Assembly: GCA_016926505.1 (NCBI GenBank)
Contig: JAFGOM010000022.1
Location: 1 to 44,673 of the forward strand
DNA: 44,673 bases
Origin: Methanospirillaceae archaeon
Lineage (GTDB): Archaea; Halobacteriota; Methanomicrobia; Methanomicrobiales; Methanospirillaceae
Direction: 5' to 3'
Below the pieces are notes generated by a model. That model made no database searches, was not told the origin of the DNA, and was given only the letters and a program-made list of their open reading frames with translations. Made by a program: the position numbers and the translations under genes. Below, piece by piece: positions 41,005-44,673 of this stretch; within the stretch, counting starts at the first letter, position 1, and each line of letters starts with the position of its first letter.

Positions 41005-41615
41005 TGGAAGGGAAGATCTCTGTGTTCGGGATATTGGGGAGTCCTCACCGGCATGGAAACACCGAACAACTTCTTGATCGGTTCCTGTCAGGTGCAGAAT
41101 CTGCAGGTGCCGTCTTTGAGAAGATTATACTAAAGGATCTCTCGTATTCTTCATGCCGCGGGTGCAATACCTGTCATAAAACAGGAGAATGTGTCCTGTC
41201 CGATGACCTGACTTGTGTATTTGAGCGTATCATGGACAATGTTGATATCCTTGCTATCGCAAGTCCCATCTACAGTATGACCGTTACCGCTGAACTAAAA
41301 GGGTTTATCGACCGTGCCCAGTATATCTGGGCAAACCGGTGCTTTAGAAAGACAATGTCGTACTCTCCTGAGCATATCAGCAGGCATCTTGCTTTCTTTC
41401 TCTCAACAGCAGGGATGGACATTGATTCAGTCTTTGATGCAGCGTTTCCGTCAGTACAGGCTATTATAAACAATCTTGGATTTACCTACCAGGGAAATAT
41501 CCTTGCAAACGCCCTTGACATTCATCATGGTATCCAAAACCATCCTACAGCCCTGCAGATCGCCTATGATACTGCTATAGAAGCGGTACGTGAACTCACC
41601 GCAAGGCAGAAGTAA
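41001..41615 (+). CDS. Iron-sulfur flavoprotein 2
   Basis: 204 residues, a paralogue of the previous gene with the same order of blocks: GILGSPHRHGNTEQLL, CRGCNTCHKTGEC and ASPIYSMTVTAELKGFIDRA. All four cluster cysteines are present with the same spacing. Tandem duplication and translational coupling (GAGATGATG) suggest the two act together, possibly as a heterodimer; this is inference. It ends the redox cluster. Confidence 0.9.
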   Translation: MMEGKISVFGILGSPHRHGNTEQLLDRFLSGAESAGAVFEKIILKDLSYSSCRGCNTCHKTGECVLSDDLTCVFERIMDNVDILAIASPIYSMTVTAELKGFIDRAQYIWANRCFRKTMSYSPEHISRHLAFFLSTAGMDIDSVFDAAFPSVQAIINNLGFTYQGNILANALDIHHGIQNHPTALQIAYDTAIEAVRELTARQK

Positions 41616-41721
41616 TAGCGGCTTAAGGTTCCTGACCTTTTCTCTTTTAAGAAAGAAGAATACTTTCACCCTGCAGGGCTTTTGCTTTTTATAGAACTCT
41701 TCCCGATGCTATAGAGAGGAG

Positions 41722-42810
41722 ATGTCATCAGGAATATCGTTTTGTGCAGTCAGCCGGCAGTTTCGCAATGAGACCGATGCAAACCGTGATTACCAGGTTA
41801 TTCAGCATGATAATTCCTTTCGGTTCGGGCTGCATCCCAATGCGGTCATGGAGTCGGTATACCAGGATTGTATCGGGCATCTTCTCAGACTCCTGACAAA
41901 ATACGAGGGTTTGTCTGTACCTGATGCCATCAGTGGAGAGGAGAAAAAGACATCTCTTGGATCCTGTTACCTCGTACATACGACACAACCGATTGATCCC
42001 CCAAACCATTGTACAGAGGAGATTAAGGCGATTATTTCAAGAGACCTCACGTTGGTTACCGGGATTGGAAAAAAGAGAGCAGAGTTCTTTAAAAGAAGGG
42101 GATGCAGAACCATCCCGGATCTCAGATACATACGAAAGTACGCTGACAGTGCAGAAAAAAAAATCCAAATTATAGAGGATGGAGGAGTACGGCTCATGGA
42201 CGAGATAATCCGATGGCATGGATACTCCCACCCGGCGACCCTGCTTACCTCCTGCGAGTATCCTCCTGACTCATTTCTCTTTCTTGATATTGAGACACTG
42301 GGAATCTTCTCCCGTCCCCTTTTTCTTATTGGAACCGGAGTTATGAAAGACGGATGTCTGAAAGTCAGCCAGTATCTTGCACGGGATATCAATGAAGAGG
42401 CATCGGTTTTAGCAGCATTCCTGGATAATATCAGTGAAAATACTGTTTTTGTTACCTTTAACGGGAGAGCATTTGATATCCCTTTTATCCAAAGCAGGCT
42501 TGGGTACTACGACATCCCGTTCGTTCTTTCTGCTACTCATTACGATCTTCTCTTTTTTGCACGGCATTACTACAAAAAGAAACTGCATAACTGCCGGCTT
42601 GTCACGCTGGAAGAGGAGATCCTGAAATTTTGGCGCGAGGAGGATATTCCGGGGGCTATGGTGCCACAGTGGTATGAGACCTATCTCATCGAAGAGAACC
42701 CGGGTCCCCTCATTCCGATTGTGTACCATAACCAGCAGGATATCATATCCCTTGCAAAACTCTTCTTTTATTTCAGGGAACTCGCCTATGGAGATCAGTT
42801 CTTTTCTTGA
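41722..42810 (+). CDS. YprB/MrfB-like DEDD exonuclease
   Basis: 362 residues. A helix-hairpin-helix (LTLVTGIGKKRAEFFKRRGC) near 110-130 is followed by an RNase H-like exonuclease: SFLFLDIETLGIF (about 187, first D and E), VTFNGRAFDIPFIQSRL (about 245) and YHNQQDIISLAKLF (about 335). This is the YprB family; in B. subtilis the relative MrfB acts with helicase MrfA in repair of mitomycin C damage. The stop lies 22 nt inside the next gene, which encodes a YprA/MrfA-like helicase, so they are translationally coupled. ATG 41722 lies directly behind GAGAGGAG, unusually close; a leaderless start from the TATA-like TTTTTATAG at 41686 is an alternative. Confidence 0.85.
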   Translation: MSSGISFCAVSRQFRNETDANRDYQVIQHDNSFRFGLHPNAVMESVYQDCIGHLLRLLTKYEGLSVPDAISGEEKKTSLGSCYLVHTTQPIDPPNHCTEEIKAIISRDLTLVTGIGKKRAEFFKRRGCRTIPDLRYIRKYADSAEKKIQIIEDGGVRLMDEIIRWHGYSHPATLLTSCEYPPDSFLFLDIETLGIFSRPLFLIGTGVMKDGCLKVSQYLARDINEEASVLAAFLDNISENTVFVTFNGRAFDIPFIQSRLGYYDIPFVLSATHYDLLFFARHYYKKKLHNCRLVTLEEEILKFWREEDIPGAMVPQWYETYLIEENPGPLIPIVYHNQQDIISLAKLFFYFRELAYGDQFFS

Positions 42811-44673
42811 AACGCTCTCCGCTGATGAGCGGTTCTCTCCGTATATAGTACATACAAAAAAGATTCCCGCACGTAATCCATCATACCGGACAGGAGAAAA
42901 CCTTCCCCTAAAAATCAGGAATTATCTGAAAAAAAAGGGGATAACACTCTATTCCCACCAGTACGAGGTATTTCATGCAACAAGAGATGGATCCAGTGTC
43001 ATCCTCTGTACCGCTACCGCATCAGGAAAGACACTGGCATTCATTCTTCCGTATGCAGCTCGTGCGATAGAAGATCCCGGCGCTACGGCTTTGGCCATCT
43101 ATCCCACAAAAGCACTGGCACAGGATCAGAAAAAAACCTTTGAGGCAATCGGTACTGATATCGGTATTGATCTTGCAGCAGCAATCTACGATGGCGATAC
43201 CCCCCGATCCTTTCGTCCTGCAATCAGGAAAAATGCACGGCTCATCGTAACCAATCCTTATGAAATTCATCATATCCTCTCGTGGCACCACCAGTGGCAG
43301 CGTTTTTTCCAGGGATTATCACTCATCATCATCGATGAAGCGCACCAGTACCGGGGAGTATTCGGAAGTCACATGGCGTTTCTCATCAGAAGGCTGCGGA
43401 GAATCTGCAGGTATTATGGATCTGATCCGGTTTTTGTTCTTGCCTCTGCAACACTTGCGAATCCATCGCATTTCGCAGAGAAACTCATTGGAAAACCCTG
43501 TATCACAATCACAAAAGACGGATCGCCCGGCAGTAACCGGTATTTCATCCTCTATAACCCATACAAAAACAGGATAAAAGAGCGTTCTTTGTTCTCTGAG
43601 AGTGCTGCCCTTGTTGCCGCATCTGTCCAGGCAGGATTTCAGACACTTTGTTTTACCGGTTCGCGTACGATAACCGAACTTATTGCAACCTGGGCACAGG
43701 ATCGGTATAAAGCGGTGAACAAAAGATCAGATGCACCGATTCGGGCCTACCGGGCAGGATATCTCCCCGAAGAACGCAGATACCTTGAAGATTCCTTAAA
43801 AACCGGGAAGATCAGGGGGATCATCTCAACAAACGCACTGGAGCTGGGTATTGACATCGGGGGACTTGACACCGTCATTCTTACCGGATATCCCGGGACC
43901 ATGATATCCACCTGGCAGCAGGCAGGAAGAGCCGGGAGAAGCGGGAGGGACGCACTTGCCATATTAGTTGCAGCACAAAATCCACTTGATCAGTACTTTG
44001 TACACCATCCCGGGGAATTTTTCGGGAGATCCCATGAGCATGCCATCATTGATACCAAAAATCCCTATATCGTTGCCGGTCACCTTCTGTGTGCCGCATC
44101 AGAACTGCCGGTAACCCCTGATGGCGATATCGGATTCTTTGGCAGGGATCTTCCGCTCATCCTTGATGCCCATACGAGAACAAAACTGATTGCAGAGACC
44201 GGCCACGGATTTGTGTATGCCGGAACAAGACGTGCCTGTGATCTTGTCAGCCTCAACGGTATCTCCACCTCGGATACGTATACCGTTCTCTCACAGGAGG
44301 GGGTACTTGAGACGCTCAATACCGGACAGGCACACCGTGAGGCACATCCCGGTGCAATTCTCCTCCATCAGGGAAGGCGGTTTTTAGTCACCGACTGGAA
44401 CCGATCCCTCCAGACGATCCGTGTAATGGAAACAGATATCTCCTACCATACCCGTGTCATTATGACCCGCGATATCAGTATCACAGAAGTGAACAAGACC
44501 AGAAATTATTCCGGATACAGTCTGCATTTTGGCAGTGTCTCAGTAACCGAAGCAGTCAATGGATACAAAAAGATTCTATCTGACCATATTATTGATACGG
44601 TTGAACTGAATATGCCTCCGGTCTCCTTTCTGACCCAGTCGGTATGGGTGACGATATCACCGGAGATCTGTGC
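42788..44673 (+). CDS. YprA/MrfA-like DEAD/DEAH-box helicase (3' partial)
   Basis: The frame from ATG 42788 is open to the window end, about 628 residues. Motifs in order: Q-like LYSHQYEVF, Walker A ATASGKT, YPTKALAQDQ, DEAH box LIIIDEAHQYRG, SATLANPSHFAEKL, NALELGIDIGGLDTVILTGY and QQAGRAGRSGRDA. It is a 3'-5' superfamily 2 helicase like MrfA, whose C-terminal Cys4 zinc-binding domain would lie beyond the window. It overlaps the exonuclease gene by 23 nt, which supports joint action on damaged DNA. The family role is known from Bacillus; its use here is inferred. Confidence 0.93.
   Translation, partial: MEISSFLETLSADERFSPYIVHTKKIPARNPSYRTGENLPLKIRNYLKKKGITLYSHQYEVFHATRDGSSVILCTATASGKTLAFILPYAARAIEDPGATALAIYPTKALAQDQKKTFEAIGTDIGIDLAAAIYDGDTPRSFRPAIRKNARLIVTNPYEIHHILSWHHQWQRFFQGLSLIIIDEAHQYRGVFGSHMAFLIRRLRRICRYYGSDPVFVLASATLANPSHFAEKLIGKPCITITKDGSPGSNRYFILYNPYKNRIKERSLFSESAALVAASVQAGFQTLCFTGSRTITELIATWAQDRYKAVNKRSDAPIRAYRAGYLPEERRYLEDSLKTGKIRGIISTNALELGIDIGGLDTVILTGYPGTMISTWQQAGRAGRSGRDALAILVAAQNPLDQYFVHHPGEFFGRSHEHAIIDTKNPYIVAGHLLCAASELPVTPDGDIGFFGRDLPLILDAHTRTKLIAETGHGFVYAGTRRACDLVSLNGISTSDTYTVLSQEGVLETLNTGQAHREAHPGAILLHQGRRFLVTDWNRSLQTIRVMETDISYHTRVIMTRDISITEVNKTRNYSGYSLHFGSVSVTEAVNGYKKILSDHIIDTVELNMPPVSFLTQSVWVTISPEIC

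Overview
The window reads as chromosomal DNA from a methanogenic archaeon, most likely of the Methanomicrobiales (Methanospirillum-like). Pointers are the thiol:fumarate reductase pair (tfrA/tfrB), the archaeal Sm-protein/L37e pair, archaeal SepF and ZPR1, PUA-domain protein, TATA boxes about 26-28 nt before leaderless start codons, and many secreted proteins. The genus is an inference; there is no rRNA or tRNA gene to anchor it.

Region 1 (1-8523) is the 3' half of a type 1 BREX phage-defence locus. The methyltransferase gene pglX is cut in two near the border between its catalytic part and its target-recognition part. Between the halves sit an AlbA_2/HATPase/wHTH gene that carries four tandem 11-bp repeats and lacks a normal start codon, and a DUF1016 (YhcG) nuclease fragment. 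The downstream pglX half has its own strong ribosome binding site and is followed by intact pglZ and brxL. Region 2 (8524-10460) is a gene graveyard: fragments of a second AlbA-type regulator, of type I restriction-modification genes, of a cation/proton antiporter, and two short unidentified C-termini.

Region 3 (10709-13757) is a polar amino acid ABC transporter (binding lipoprotein, permease, ATPase, second permease). Region 4 (14115-21685) holds a eukaryote-like phosphorylation module: wHTH-FHA protein, PP2C phosphatase, a second wHTH-FHA protein and a membrane Ser/Thr kinase. They flank a divergent AMP-forming acyl-CoA synthetase that carries a ribbon-helix-helix-like N-terminus. A TerC/DUF475 membrane protein follows.

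Region 5 (21860-32105) is mostly core genes: purF, rpl37e and lsm on the minus strand; PUA protein, sepF and zpr1 on the plus strand (zpr1 apparently starting at CTG); purM and aspartokinase on the minus strand; then tfrA, tfrB and an orphan DNA methyltransferase. Aspartokinase and tfrA diverge from one palindromic TATA-like element. Region 6 (32162-36669, minus strand) has a glutaredoxin-thioredoxin reductase fusion and three secreted proteins, including a seven-repeat propeller with a dockerin-like tail directly upstream of a cohesin-like protein.

Region 7 (36768-41615) is an oxygen and redox defence cluster: rubrerythrin, desulforedoxin, a cysteine-less carboxymuconolactone decarboxylase-like protein, peroxiredoxin, three flavodoxin-fold proteins and a small zinc-ribbon protein, with radC among them. 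Region 8 (41722-end) holds a YprB/MrfB-like exonuclease followed by a YprA/MrfA-like DEAD/DEAH helicase that runs off the window. I saw no tRNA, rRNA, CRISPR array, complete insertion sequence or replication origin.
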